DNA of 5,982 bases from NCBI GenBank assembly GCA_946478935.1, contig CAMLEL010000166.1:1-5982 (forward strand), in the 5' to 3' direction. The notes under the pieces were generated by a model. It was not told where the DNA came from, ran no database searches, and was given only the letters and a program-made list of their open reading frames with translations. Source of the stretch: an uncultured Armatimonadota bacterium. Its GTDB lineage: Bacteria > Armatimonadota > Fimbriimonadia > Fimbriimonadales > Fimbriimonadaceae. Made by a program: the position numbers and the translations under genes. Shown here in pieces: positions 1-5,982 of this stretch; the stretch's first letter is position 1; the number at the start of each line of letters is the position of its first letter.

Positions 1-1970
1 ATCTCGTTAGGCGAATCCGAGTTCCTCAAGATCGCGGACATCGAGGGACGTTCCATCTGCTTGCCAAATCGCTTCTGAGCGTAGGTCATCACCTTCGTCC
101 AGAAGTCGACCGTGACGGTCCCACCATAAACTCTACCGCCCATCGGGCGATAGACCGGGCGCCCATTTTCGCGCACCTCGTTCGCAATCCAACCGATGCC
201 GATGATCCCATCGGCATACCCACAGAACCAGGCGTCCTTGTTCTCGGACGTTGTTCCGGTCTTACCACGGGCGTTGGGCACTGATCCCGCCCGGGTTCCC
301 GTTCCACTGGTAATGACCATCCGCATCAAGGCGTCGATCTCATCGGCTACTTGCTGGTCCAGCGCGTTGACGGTGACCTCTGATTGATAAACCTTTAAAA
401 CCGAGCCATCAGGACCCACGACCCGAGTGATGCAGTACGGCTTGACGCGGCTACCTCGAAGCATAAACGTGCTGTAGCCCTGAGCCATTTCCAGCGGGGT
501 CACTTCCCCGCTGCCGAGGACCATCGCTGGTACGGCTTGAAGATAGGGTGAAGTGAATCCGAAGTTCGAACGGCAGAAAGCGAGAATTGTATTCTCGCCC
601 GTCTTCTCACCAACCCGGGCCATCGGCACGTTCATGCTGAACTTGAATGCCGATGAGACGCTAACGTTCCCTCCGTACTGGCCATTTGAGTTCTTGGGAG
701 TCCACGGCTTGGCGCCGCCCGGCATTTCCCGAACGTAGCGAGCATTCGAAATACTGTCGTTGATGTTGAGTGCGCCCGTTGCGAATGCGGTCGCATAGGC
801 AAAGGGCTTGAACGCCGATCCAGGTTGCCGGTAACCACTGGTGACAACATTGAATTGGTTCTTGTCGAAGTCCAATCCTCCCACTTCACAAAGGATTCGA
901 CCATCGCGATCGATCGCGACAAAGGCCGCCGTCGTCACCCCGCTTCTTCGGTTTCGGGCCACCGTCTCCCGAACCGCAGCTTCGGCCACAGACTGCATCG
1001 TGGTGTCCAGGGTCGTGTAAATCTTGTAGCCGCCCGCAGAAAGGGGCACGTCAGGAAAGTCACGCTTGAAGGTTTCGAGCACGTGCCAGACGAAATACTT
1101 GGACCTGTAGAAGCGCTCGGCGACAATGCTCGCCTGGCGTTTGAAGTTGTAGCGCTCTGCCTTCGCATCGGCATATTCGGACTCTGAGATCATGCCTTCG
1201 TCGCGCATGATCGCAAGCACGGTGTTCCGGTTCTCGATTGCCTTCTCCGGGTTTCGGAAAGGATTCTCATCACTCGGTCTGCGGACGCAGCGCGCCAGGA
1301 GCGCCGCTTCGCCAATTGTAAGCTTATCGATCGACTTTCCGAAGTAGACGTCCGCGGCCGCCTGGATGCCGTGCGCTTCCGAACCAAAGAACACCTTGTT
1401 CAAGTAGAGCTGCAGAATCTCCTCTTTGGTGAGCTTTCGCTCGATGGCAAGAGCCATCGCCATATCACCCAGCTTTCGCTTGAAGGATTTCTCGCTGTTG
1501 GTGTACAGGAGCTTGGCCAACTGCATCGTCAGCGTCGAACCGCCTTGAGCAGCGCGTTGCTCCTTTACGTTGGTAAATAGGATGCGTCCGATCGCGATGT
1601 AGTCGATGCCTTGGTGCGTAAAGAAGCGTTTGTCTTCCGCTGCCAGTACCGCATTGCGCACATTCTCGGGAATCTCCTCGTATCGAATGGGTTTTCGATA
1701 TTCGGCGCTCACTTGATAGAGCAGCTTGCCATCCGCGCTATAGATCTGCGAAGGAGAGCGGGACACCGCCTGCATCAGTTCGTTCAGATTGGATATTTTA
1801 GCTTCAGCAACCTGGTATTCCTGGTAGAGCAAGAAGCTGAAGATGGTTCCGCCGATGCAGAAAAGCGTCAGGAGTACGAGGATGGACCGCTTAGTCCATT
1901 TCCACCAGGTCGGGCTGGGCTTTCTTACCCGACCTACCCGCTTTGAAGACGCGCGCGCGGCCACTCCCAT
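1..1970 (-). CDS. Class A penicillin-binding protein (PBP1A-type bifunctional peptidoglycan synthase), C-terminus cut by window edge
   Basis: This protein polymerises lipid II into glycan strands and cross-links them by DD-transpeptidation in the periplasm. I read 656 codons without a stop from the ATG at 1970 to the left edge. A basic cytoplasmic tail (1-28) precedes one membrane anchor (about 29-49). The GT51 glycosyltransferase follows: AEDKRFFTHQGID at 111-123 with catalytic Glu112, GGSTLTMQLAK at 143-153, and ERKLTKEEILQLYLN from 177. The transpeptidase starts near 310. Its three motifs are all present: SAFK (Ser385 nucleophile, Lys388), SMN (445-447) and KTGTT (570-574). The short linker between domains leaves no room for the extra OB-type domain of E. 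coli PBP1A, so the layout is more like generic or Gram-positive class A PBPs. The gene starts 27 nt after the RseB-like gene and is probably its operon partner. The nearest Shine-Dalgarno-like AGGGAG lies about 16 nt before the ATG, which is long, so translation may rely on coupling. Family assignment is secure; the exact paralogue is not. Confidence 0.96.
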   Translation of the reverse strand, partial: MGVAARASSKRVGRVRKPSPTWWKWTKRSILVLLTLFCIGGTIFSFLLYQEYQVAEAKISNLNELMQAVSRSPSQIYSADGKLLYQVSAEYRKPIRYEEIPENVRNAVLAAEDKRFFTHQGIDYIAIGRILFTNVKEQRAAQGGSTLTMQLAKLLYTNSEKSFKRKLGDMAMALAIERKLTKEEILQLYLNKVFFGSEAHGIQAAADVYFGKSIDKLTIGEAALLARCVRRPSDENPFRNPEKAIENRNTVLAIMRDEGMISESEYADAKAERYNFKRQASIVAERFYRSKYFVWHVLETFKRDFPDVPLSAGGYKIYTTLDTTMQSVAEAAVRETVARNRRSGVTTAAFVAIDRDGRILCEVGGLDFDKNQFNVVTSGYRQPGSAFKPFAYATAFATGALNINDSISNARYVREMPGGAKPWTPKNSNGQYGGNVSVSSAFKFSMNVPMARVGEKTGENTILAFCRSNFGFTSPYLQAVPAMVLGSGEVTPLEMAQGYSTFMLRGSRVKPYCITRVVGPDGSVLKVYQSEVTVNALDQQVADEIDALMRMVITSGTGTRAGSVPNARGKTGTTSENKDAWFCGYADGIIGIGWIANEVRENGRPVYRPMGGRVYGGTVTVDFWTKVMTYAQKRFGKQMERPSMSAILRNSDSPNE

Positions 1971-1997
1971 CAGTATAACTGAAGGGCTCCCTGGTCC

Positions 1998-2954
1998 CTA
2001 GCCACCGAGGCGTTGAGCAATCTCACGAAGTTTATTGTCGGTGAGATCGCCGATGAGCACGAACGAGGTTCCGTTCTTCTGCCAGCTGTAGGTACCGACC
2101 CTTTCACCTCGCGAACTTCGGCGGAGCCGGTTCGGATCGATCGGCGCCTTGACTTGATAAAGGGAAACGCGTCCATCGTTCTTTACATAAACCTGGACGA
2201 GCGCGGAGACGTTCTCTATTCGCTGGATTCGTGCCGACTCCAGTTTATATGGGTCTTTTGGCGAGAGGACCACCGACTGAAATCCGCCGCGTTTGATTAA
2301 GTCGTCGAGTCGATCACGAGGCGTCATCACCCGTGCACCGCGAATCGTCAGTTCAAAGTCTGACTTCTTGAGTTGCGGCTTGTAATCCACGCTCGTGAAC
2401 TCAAATGTGGCCTGTGGTCCGTGCTTGCCATAGACGACACGTTTGAGCGTCAGTCCGGTTTTGCTGTCGATCCACATCTTCATGAAGACAGCGCCGTTGC
2501 TGCCAACCGCGTCGACTCGTCGAGTTTCGCGCCCAGCGATCGTATCGCCATCAAACACGCGAAATGTTGCGCGGGGTTTACCATCCCGTCCGGGCTTGCC
2601 GATACGGGTGAAATGCTCCGGCCGTCGAGGCGGCATGACCTCGATCTGATTTCGATCTGGAAAGAAGTGCCGACGCTCCTTCTCGGTTTCAACGATGATC
2701 TGCCCTCGAAAAGAGCCTTCGTCAGGAAACCAGATTCGAGTTCGCATTCCATCCCGGAGGATGTACTCGGTGTGTTGGACAGTGTCCGGCCCGAGCTTCA
2801 TTTGAACCTTGCGGATTCCGCTATACCGTAGCTTGCCCGCCGATTTCCGACTCAGTTCGAGAATCTGTGGCAATTCGGACTGGGCCGAGCCAGTGCCTAG
2901 CGTGACGGCGAATACCGCAATCGTGGCGAGCGCCAAGTAGACCGGTCGCATCAT
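1998..2954 (-). CDS. RseB/LolA-like periplasmic protein, probable sensor or regulator of the adjacent anti-sigma factor
   Basis: This is a 318-residue exported protein. Residues 1-24 form a signal peptide (short Met-Arg start, hydrophobic core, GSA before the likely cleavage site) with no lipobox cysteine. Residues about 27-205 look like the LolA/RseB lipoprotein-binding fold: extended strands, then the family-typical stretch IAGRETRRVDAV (139-150), MWIDSKTGLTLKRVV (160-174) and FEFTSVDYKP (184-193). Residues about 220-318 would be the smaller C-terminal domain, ending in YSWQKNGTSFVLIGDLTDNK and a helix, a pattern seen in RseB/MucB and related anti-sigma partners. In E. coli RseB binds the periplasmic part of RseA and shields it from proteolysis until it senses mislocalised lipoprotein or LPS. 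That role here is inferred from fold and position. The ATG overlaps the anti-sigma stop as ATGA (2951-2954), implying translational coupling. A plain LolA-like carrier is the main alternative. Confidence 0.82.
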   Translation of the reverse strand: MMRPVYLALATIAVFAVTLGTGSAQSELPQILELSRKSAGKLRYSGIRKVQMKLGPDTVQHTEYILRDGMRTRIWFPDEGSFRGQIIVETEKERRHFFPDRNQIEVMPPRRPEHFTRIGKPGRDGKPRATFRVFDGDTIAGRETRRVDAVGSNGAVFMKMWIDSKTGLTLKRVVYGKHGPQATFEFTSVDYKPQLKKSDFELTIRGARVMTPRDRLDDLIKRGGFQSVVLSPKDPYKLESARIQRIENVSALVQVYVKNDGRVSLYQVKAPIDPNRLRRSSRGERVGTYSWQKNGTSFVLIGDLTDNKLREIAQRLGG

Positions 2955-3415
2955 AAAGAGTCTAGTGACACCTCAACGATATCGGCCGTTGCCGATAGGG
3001 TTCTTCGATTCACAACCTCATCCGGATTCAGACCCACACCCGTGATGTCTGTATATCGCAGTGTGTCTTGATACGTTGCAACCAACGATTCCTCGATCTG
3101 GGGCCGATTGACTTCTTCAATCGGATTGCGTACTTCCGGCGTGCGGGCCATCCAAACGAAGGCAAGCGCTCCGGCCACTCCCAGCCCAAGGGCCGGGCTG
3201 ACGAACCAGGTAAATCGCCGACGTCGTTGGCGAGCTGCGACACGGGCCAAAAGCGTTTCATTCAGTTGGCTGCGCCAAGAAAGGCTCAACGTTTCTTCGG
3301 ACATTGATTGAACCAGGCGCCGCATCTCCATCTGACCCTGTTCGGCCAGCTTGGCATCCAGTTCTTGCTCAGACATCGTCATCTCGCCAGTCTCGAAGAT
3401 TTCAGATCTTTTCAT
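2951..3415 (-). CDS. Single-pass membrane anti-sigma factor (putative, lacking a zinc motif)
   Basis: This is a 154-residue protein with a hydrophilic, helix-prone N-terminal part (1-62), an arginine cluster (RQRRRR at 62-67), one transmembrane segment (about 69-90) and a C-terminal tail of about 64 residues predicted outside the membrane. The basic cluster before the segment places the N-terminus in the cytoplasm (positive-inside rule), the topology of RseA-type anti-sigma factors. I see no HxxxCxxC zinc motif and no cysteines at all, so it is not a ZAS-type anti-sigma. The identification rests mainly on lying between an ECF sigma gene and an RseB-like gene, plus this topology. The N-terminal region includes LSWRSQLNETLLARV (about 44-58), which may be a sigma-contact helix. 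The start is the ATG at 3415: GAGGTG lies 8 nt upstream (3424-3429). A second ATG at codon 14 has weaker support. The gene begins 2 nt after the sigma stop and its own stop overlaps the next start. Confidence 0.8.
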   Translation of the reverse strand: MKRSEIFETGEMTMSEQELDAKLAEQGQMEMRRLVQSMSEETLSLSWRSQLNETLLARVAARQRRRRFTWFVSPALGLGVAGALAFVWMARTPEVRNPIEEVNRPQIEESLVATYQDTLRYTDITGVGLNPDEVVNRRTLSATADIVEVSLDSL

Positions 3416-3417
3416 TT

Positions 3418-4044
3418 TTATGACACCTCGGCTTGGAGGTAATTCCGTAAATGTTGCTGAAGATGGGCCCTTGCCAAAAATAATCGGCTTTTCACCGTTC
3501 CGACTGGAACTCCGACCATCGTGGCAATCTCTTCATAAGCCATATCTTCCTTGTCGTGAAGTAGCAAAACGCTTCGCAGCTTCTCGCTCATCGTCGCAAT
3601 TGCGGCCTCAATGGCGCTTGCCAACTCAGCATCGATTGCAAGCTGATCCGGCTGCCAGCGACCATCCGGAACATCGAATGTCTCATCGATATCCGCTGTC
3701 CCATCAATACTGACTTCCGAAGGGGACCGATCGATTTTCCGAGCTCGGTCAACGCACAAATTGTAGGCAATTCGAAAGAGCCAGGTTCGAACTGAACACC
3801 GGCCATCGAAGCGGTGGAAACTCTGGAACGCACGAATAAAAACCTCTTGCGTAATATCAGAGGCCTCTTCGGCGTTGGAGACCATCCGGCGCACAAATCC
3901 GAAGACCCGGTTCTGATAGGCATCGACGAGTTTGCCAAAGGCTTCAAAATCCTGACGGCGGCAACGCTCGATGATCGCGAGTTCGGTTGCCTGGTCCGTT
4001 TGGTTGCCTGAGCTCAATCTTGCTGCCCCGATACACAGTTCCAT
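3418..4044 (-). CDS. ECF-family RNA polymerase sigma factor (RpoE/SigW-like)
   Basis: This protein directs RNA polymerase to stress promoters and is normally held inactive by a membrane anti-sigma, here probably the next gene. From the ATG at 4044 it has 208 residues, typical for ECF sigmas. Sigma region 2 covers about 32-102: FEAFGKLVDAYQNRVFGFVR, the DITQEVFIRAF core-binding helix (63-73) and RTWLFRIAYNLCVDRAR (86-102), the -10 recognition part. A poorly conserved linker follows. Region 4 covers about 140-197, with the helix-turn-helix AYEEIATMVGVPVGTVKSRLFLAR that reads the -35 element. There is no extra C-terminal domain. The open frame extends upstream to a TTG at 4077, giving 219 residues, but neither start has a good Shine-Dalgarno. 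I prefer the ATG because a candidate promoter overlaps the TTG. A TTG at 4017 is also possible. The stop lies 2 nt before the anti-sigma ATG. Confidence 0.95.
   Translation of the reverse strand: MELCIGAARLSSGNQTDQATELAIIERCRRQDFEAFGKLVDAYQNRVFGFVRRMVSNAEEASDITQEVFIRAFQSFHRFDGRCSVRTWLFRIAYNLCVDRARKIDRSPSEVSIDGTADIDETFDVPDGRWQPDQLAIDAELASAIEAAIATMSEKLRSVLLLHDKEDMAYEEIATMVGVPVGTVKSRLFLARAHLQQHLRNYLQAEVS
3424..3429 (-). promoter_or_regulatory. Ribosome binding site of the anti-sigma gene
   Basis: GAGGTG on the minus strand sits 8 nt before the ATG at 3415, inside the last codons of the sigma gene. It decides the start in favour of this ATG over the in-frame ATG at codon 14. It is one of the few clear Shine-Dalgarno sequences in this operon. 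Confidence 0.6.
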
Positions 4045-4057
4045 ACGATGGAAGGAA

Positions 4058-4083
4058 TAACGTTTTATTGACCCCAAGGTTCA
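4058..4083 (-). promoter_or_regulatory. Candidate ECF-type promoter of the sigma operon
   Basis: On the minus strand TGAACC (4078-4083) is followed after 15 nt by CGTTA (4058-4062). This resembles known ECF promoters, which pair a -35 with an AAC core (TGAAAC or GGAACTT) with a -10 of the CGTA/CGTC type about 16 nt away. Transcription would begin about 8 nt after the -10, only a few bases before the ATG at 4044, giving a very short leader and excluding the TTG at 4077 as start. It lies between the upstream terminator and the sigma gene, where an operon promoter is expected. The motif is short and the spacing one base under the norm, so this is a suggestion. Confidence 0.35.
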
Positions 4084-4106
4084 GTACATCGACCCTGGTC
4101 CTGGGA

Positions 4107-4147
4107 CGCATAAAATAGCCCGTCCGACCATAATACGCCGAACGGGC
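4107..4147 (-). terminator. Intrinsic terminator after the beta-barrel-like gene
   Basis: On the minus strand an 11-bp stem (arms 4137-4147 and 4118-4128, with two G-U pairs) encloses an 8-nt loop and is followed by the T-rich run TATTTTAT (4110-4117). It starts about 10 nt past the TAA at 4157-4159, the usual place for a rho-independent terminator. It separates the peptidase/barrel transcript from the sigma operon. Confidence 0.7.
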
Positions 4148-4156
4148 CAGAGTCGT

Positions 4157-4609
4157 TTACAGGCGAACGCCGACGTAGACTCCCACGCCACTTCTTCTTC
4201 CGCCGCCCCAGAACTTTCCTTCAACAAAGAGCGGAGTCTGGCCGCGCACGAAATCGTATCCAAGCCCTACCTGGAACCCGAATCGAGTATCGTCATCCCC
4301 GAACATCACCCCCGCGCCACCGGTCCAGTACCACTCATTGTTCCGTGCTACAAAGTTCAGCATGGCGGGCGTGGTGCCCCCGATGGTGTCGAGGGAAACG
4401 GTGATCTGGCCCGTGTATCCCTGCCCGATACCTTCCCAGTTCACGTCTTTGACCTTTAGCTCGGCGCCGGCCGCCAAGTCGGTCTCACCTCCACCGAAGA
4501 ACAAGCCTCCTCGCAAAGAGAGCCCGACCGGTCGGGATTCTTGCGCTTGGACAGTGACAGCTCCAGCGGCGAGTGTTGCCGCAATGACGATACGTCGCAT
4601 ATTTGTCAT
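4157..4609 (-). CDS. Small secreted protein, probable outer-membrane beta-barrel
   Basis: I do not recognise a named family. The product has 150 residues. Residues 1-23 form a signal peptide (MRR, then an Ala/Val/Ile core, with AQA before the likely cleavage), so the mature chain is about 127 residues. This is rich in glycine and aromatics and made of alternating hydrophobic/polar stretches, for example VGLSLRGGLFFGG, GQITVSLDTIGG, NEWYWTGGAGVMFG, RFGFQVGLGYDFV, LFVEGKFWGGG and the final GVGVYVGVRL. About eight strands would fit, the size of an OmpX/OmpA-type barrel. The last residue is Leu rather than the usual Phe/Trp of a C-terminal barrel signal. AGGAGT ends 4 nt before the ATG at 4609, which settles the start against the ATG at codon 4. 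It lies 50 nt after the peptidase stop with no clear terminator between, so read-through is possible. It ends at a good terminator. Confidence 0.8.
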   Translation of the reverse strand: MTNMRRIVIAATLAAGAVTVQAQESRPVGLSLRGGLFFGGGETDLAAGAELKVKDVNWEGIGQGYTGQITVSLDTIGGTTPAMLNFVARNNEWYWTGGAGVMFGDDDTRFGFQVGLGYDFVRGQTPLFVEGKFWGGGRRSGVGVYVGVRL

Positions 4610-4613
4610 ATTT

Positions 4614-4619
4614 ACTCCT
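4614..4619 (-). promoter_or_regulatory. Ribosome binding site of the beta-barrel-like gene
   Basis: AGGAGT on the minus strand lies 4 nt before the ATG at 4609. It is the strongest Shine-Dalgarno sequence in the window and suggests efficient translation, as expected for an abundant envelope protein. It favours the ATG at 4609 over the one at 4600. Confidence 0.65.
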
Positions 4620-4659
4620 ATCTCCAGCCTAAGGACGGTCTGGTCACGCCGAATGCGCC

Positions 4660-5781
4660 TTATTGTTTTGCTGCCTCCAAGATCAGCTGATAGGCCAACT
4701 TGGCGGTATCGACCAGGTCCTTCCTTGAAATCGTCTCATCGTGAGTGTGAATGTGATCCATCCCCGTGGCCACGACAATAGCGGGAATGCCCTTTTGGTT
4801 GTAGACATTGGCATCGCTTCCGCCGAGTGTCGTGCGCAAGCTCGGCTCGAATCCAAGGTTTCGGCTGGCGGCTTGGGCAATGCGTACCACGGGTGAATCT
4901 TCCGAAACGTGGTAAGCGTTGTAGTGCCGATGGTGATCGATCTTTGCCACCGCGCCCCACTCTCGGGCAGCTGATTCAAACTTGGAGATCATGTGATCGA
5001 CTTGGGCATCCAACTCATCCACGCTGGTGCTGCGGGCTTCGGCATGGATGGTGAGGCTGGGGCAGACCACATTTGTTGCCGTCCCGCCTGCTATCTTGCC
5101 AAGGTTTGCTGTAGTTTGTGGTCCGATCCGGCCGAGCTTCATGCCCGTGATGGCAGTCGCCGCAACCTGAATCGCATTGATCCCATGCTCAGGGTCCTTG
5201 CCTGAGTGAGCCGGCTTACCGATGATCGTGATATCCAATTTATCATGGGTGGCCGTGCGAGTCACAAACGTACCGACTGGAGGACCCGTATCGAGGACGT
5301 AACCAAAATCGAGCCCGAGTGACTGAATATCCAGTGCGGCCGCCCCCTTCAAACCAATCTCTTCGCAGACGGAGAACAGAAGGCAGACATCTCCGTGCGG
5401 TTCTCCAGATTCGATCAGCGCCTGAATGGCTTCGATGGCGGGCGCCATACCGCCCTTGTCGTCCGCGCCCAAAATGGTGTCTGATTCGCTGAAGAAGACT
5501 CCGTCGCGCTCGCCGATTACCAATCCTGCCGTAGGTTCCACCGTATCGAAGTGGGCAGACAGAAATATTTTGGGTGCACTGGGAAGAGTCCCGCGCTTCC
5601 AGGCGATCAGGTTGTTGGCGTTACCGCCGACCTTCGTCGCGGCATCATCCTCGGACACCTCAAGACCCATACTTTCAAGGTGCCTGCGGACGAATGCAAC
5701 GCTGTCGGCTTCCTTGAGCGCGGGCGCGTCGATCAGGCACAAGTCTTTGAAGAGCTTTACCAGCCGTTCTTCGTTGATCAC
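4660..5781 (-). CDS. M20-family zinc aminopeptidase, peptidase T-like (PepT/YqjE type)
   Basis: This is probably a cytoplasmic di-zinc exopeptidase that releases N-terminal residues from short peptides. No signal peptide is visible. The 373 residues fit the PepT-like subgroup, slightly shorter than E. coli PepT. All M20 catalytic landmarks are present: [10 protein letters not shown] (75-84) with metal ligand His77 and Asp79, GADDKGG (105-111) with bridging Asp107, CEEIGLKGA (139-147) with general base Glu140 and ligand Glu141, LDTG (163-166) with ligand Asp164, and IHTHDE (344-349) with a C-terminal ligand, probably His345. The dimerisation domain lies at about 178-290, including [29 protein letters not shown] (319-331) is the usual substrate-site loop. 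The start is a GTG at 5781: an in-frame TAA lies 9 nt upstream and no better start exists, but no Shine-Dalgarno is seen. It is divergent from apt. The substrate is inferred from family, and related tripeptidase or carboxypeptidase activities cannot be excluded. Confidence 0.93.
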   Translation of the reverse strand: MINEERLVKLFKDLCLIDAPALKEADSVAFVRRHLESMGLEVSEDDAATKVGGNANNLIAWKRGTLPSAPKIFLSAHFDTVEPTAGLVIGERDGVFFSESDTILGADDKGGMAPAIEAIQALIESGEPHGDVCLLFSVCEEIGLKGAAALDIQSLGLDFGYVLDTGPPVGTFVTRTATHDKLDITIIGKPAHSGKDPEHGINAIQVAATAITGMKLGRIGPQTTANLGKIAGGTATNVVCPSLTIHAEARSTSVDELDAQVDHMISKFESAAREWGAVAKIDHHRHYNAYHVSEDSPVVRIAQAASRNLGFEPSLRTTLGGSDANVYNQKGIPAIVVATGMDHIHTHDETISRKDLVDTAKLAYQLILEAAKQ

Positions 5782-5784
5782 AAA

Positions 5785-5848
5785 TTGAGTTTAGCTGGTG
5801 CTGAGGCATTCCTCAGGGCCCGGACGGTCCAGCCAGAGCCAAACTCAA
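5785..5848. repeat. Perfect 8-bp inverted repeat, TTGAGTTT / AAACTCAA
   Basis: The arms are at 5785-5792 and 5841-5848, separated by 48 bp. Because they are inverted, each divergent gene is preceded by AAACTCAA in its own reading direction: 3 nt before the peptidase GTG and 26 nt before the apt ATG. They could be operator half-sites or chance. The pairing is exact, but the function is unknown. Confidence 0.4.
5801..5816. repeat. Perfect 6-bp hairpin, CTGAGG-CATT-CCTCAG
   Basis: Arms 5801-5806 and 5811-5816 pair perfectly around a 4-nt loop. There is no T-run on either side, so it is not an intrinsic terminator. It lies 19 bp before the peptidase start and could be an operator or a leader-RNA hairpin. 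Confidence 0.4.
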
Positions 5849-5874
5849 AAGTCCTAAAGGTATCCTTCCGCGCG

Positions 5875-5982
5875 ATGGCAGAACTTCTGGCAGCAAAGCT
5901 GATTCGCGACGTACCTGACTTTCCCCGACCGGGCATTCTCTTCAAAGACATTACTCCCGTCTTGGAAGACCCGGCCGCATTC
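5875..5982 (+). CDS. apt: Adenine phosphoribosyltransferase, N-terminal 36 codons (cut by window edge)
   Basis: This enzyme makes AMP from adenine and phosphoribosyl pyrophosphate in the cytoplasm (purine salvage). Only the N-terminus is visible, but it is distinctive: [20 protein letters not shown] (11-30) followed by EDPAAF. This matches the family signature in which a DYPKPGILFRDVT-like stretch precedes LLEDP. The PRPP-binding loop and catalytic residues lie beyond the window. The ATG at 5875 places the motif at the expected distance from the N-terminus. The frame stays open upstream, but the only other start codon is a TTG at 5785, which would add an unlikely extension. It is transcribed away from the peptidase. 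The short fragment leaves a small chance of a related phosphoribosyltransferase. Confidence 0.88.
   Translation, partial: MAELLAAKLIRDVPDFPRPGILFKDITPVLEDPAAF

Larger units (their letters stand above)
5782..5874. promoter_or_regulatory. Divergent intergenic region between the peptidase and apt
   Basis: These 93 bp must hold the start signals of both divergent genes. I see no confident sigma-70 -35/-10 pair for either direction. AAGG at 5857-5860 is a weak ribosome-binding candidate, 14 nt before the apt ATG. The stretch contains three dyads: an outer 8-bp pair, an inner 6-bp hairpin and the small palindrome GGACGGTCC (5822-5830). Confidence 0.5.

Noticed and set aside
108..120. Perfect 13-bp palindrome GACCGTGACGGTC
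   Set aside because: It lies inside the conserved transpeptidase part of the PBP gene and is explained by its codons (Thr-Val-Thr-Val). No second copy or promoter context was seen.
825..1187. 120-codon open frame on the plus strand
   Set aside because: It is antisense to the PBP gene across its conserved glycosyltransferase-transpeptidase linker. Its composition looks like a reverse-strand shadow.
1971..2000. Possible attenuator hairpin between the RseB-like and PBP genes
   Set aside because: Only 3-4 bp GGG/CCC pairings are available and there is no T-run. It is too weak to call.
2373..2831. 152-codon open frame on the plus strand
   Set aside because: It lies wholly antisense to the RseB-like gene, has no recognisable motif or ribosome binding site, and the minus-strand frame has a signal peptide and family pattern.
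4633..4640. GGACGGTC shared with 5822-5829
   Set aside because: A single 8-bp match between two intergenic stretches, without a matching position relative to a gene start, is most likely chance.
1..5982. Search for mobile elements, CRISPR arrays, tRNA genes or toxin-antitoxin pairs
   Set aside because: No transposase, tandem spaced repeats, cloverleaf or small two-gene toxin module was visible on either strand. The gene content is chromosomal housekeeping and envelope functions.

Overview
The window reads as an ordinary chromosomal segment of a diderm bacterium. It has five complete protein genes on the minus strand, a sixth minus-strand gene cut by the left edge, and the start of a divergent plus-strand gene at the right edge. 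GC content looks moderate (mid-50s percent by eye). Secreted and outer-membrane-type proteins, an RseB-like periplasmic protein and a PBP1-type peptidoglycan synthase point to a cell with an outer membrane. The gene order differs from the proteobacterial rpoE-rseA-rseB-rseC order. My guess is a deep-branching group such as Armatimonadota (Fimbriimonas-like). That is an impression from protein style, not proven by anything here.

Layout, from right to left (the direction of transcription for most genes). At 5875-5982 (+) is the first 36 codons of adenine phosphoribosyltransferase (apt). A 93-bp divergent intergenic region follows (5782-5874), containing nested inverted repeats. At 4660-5781 (-) is a PepT-like M20 zinc aminopeptidase. 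At 4157-4609 (-) is a small secreted protein that looks like an outer-membrane beta-barrel, closed by an intrinsic terminator (about 4107-4147). After the terminator comes a four-gene block, all minus strand and tightly packed: an ECF sigma factor (3418-4044), a single-pass membrane anti-sigma-like protein (2951-3415), an RseB/LolA-like periplasmic protein (1998-2954) and a class A penicillin-binding protein (1970 to beyond position 1).

How the genes may work together. Sigma, membrane anti-sigma and RseB-like protein form the standard parts list of an envelope-stress circuit. Spacings of 2 nt, a 4-nt overlap (ATGA) and 27 nt imply co-transcription, and the terminator immediately upstream isolates the unit. 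The terminal gene is a bifunctional glycosyltransferase/transpeptidase, so the circuit would directly include a cell-wall synthase. A candidate ECF-type promoter (TGAACC, 15 nt, CGTTA) just upstream of the sigma ATG suggests autoregulation. The PepT-like peptidase and apt are housekeeping functions (peptide turnover, purine salvage) with no obvious tie to the stress operon. I found no mobile elements, CRISPR arrays, tRNA or rRNA genes. No gene-free gap exceeds 100 bp.
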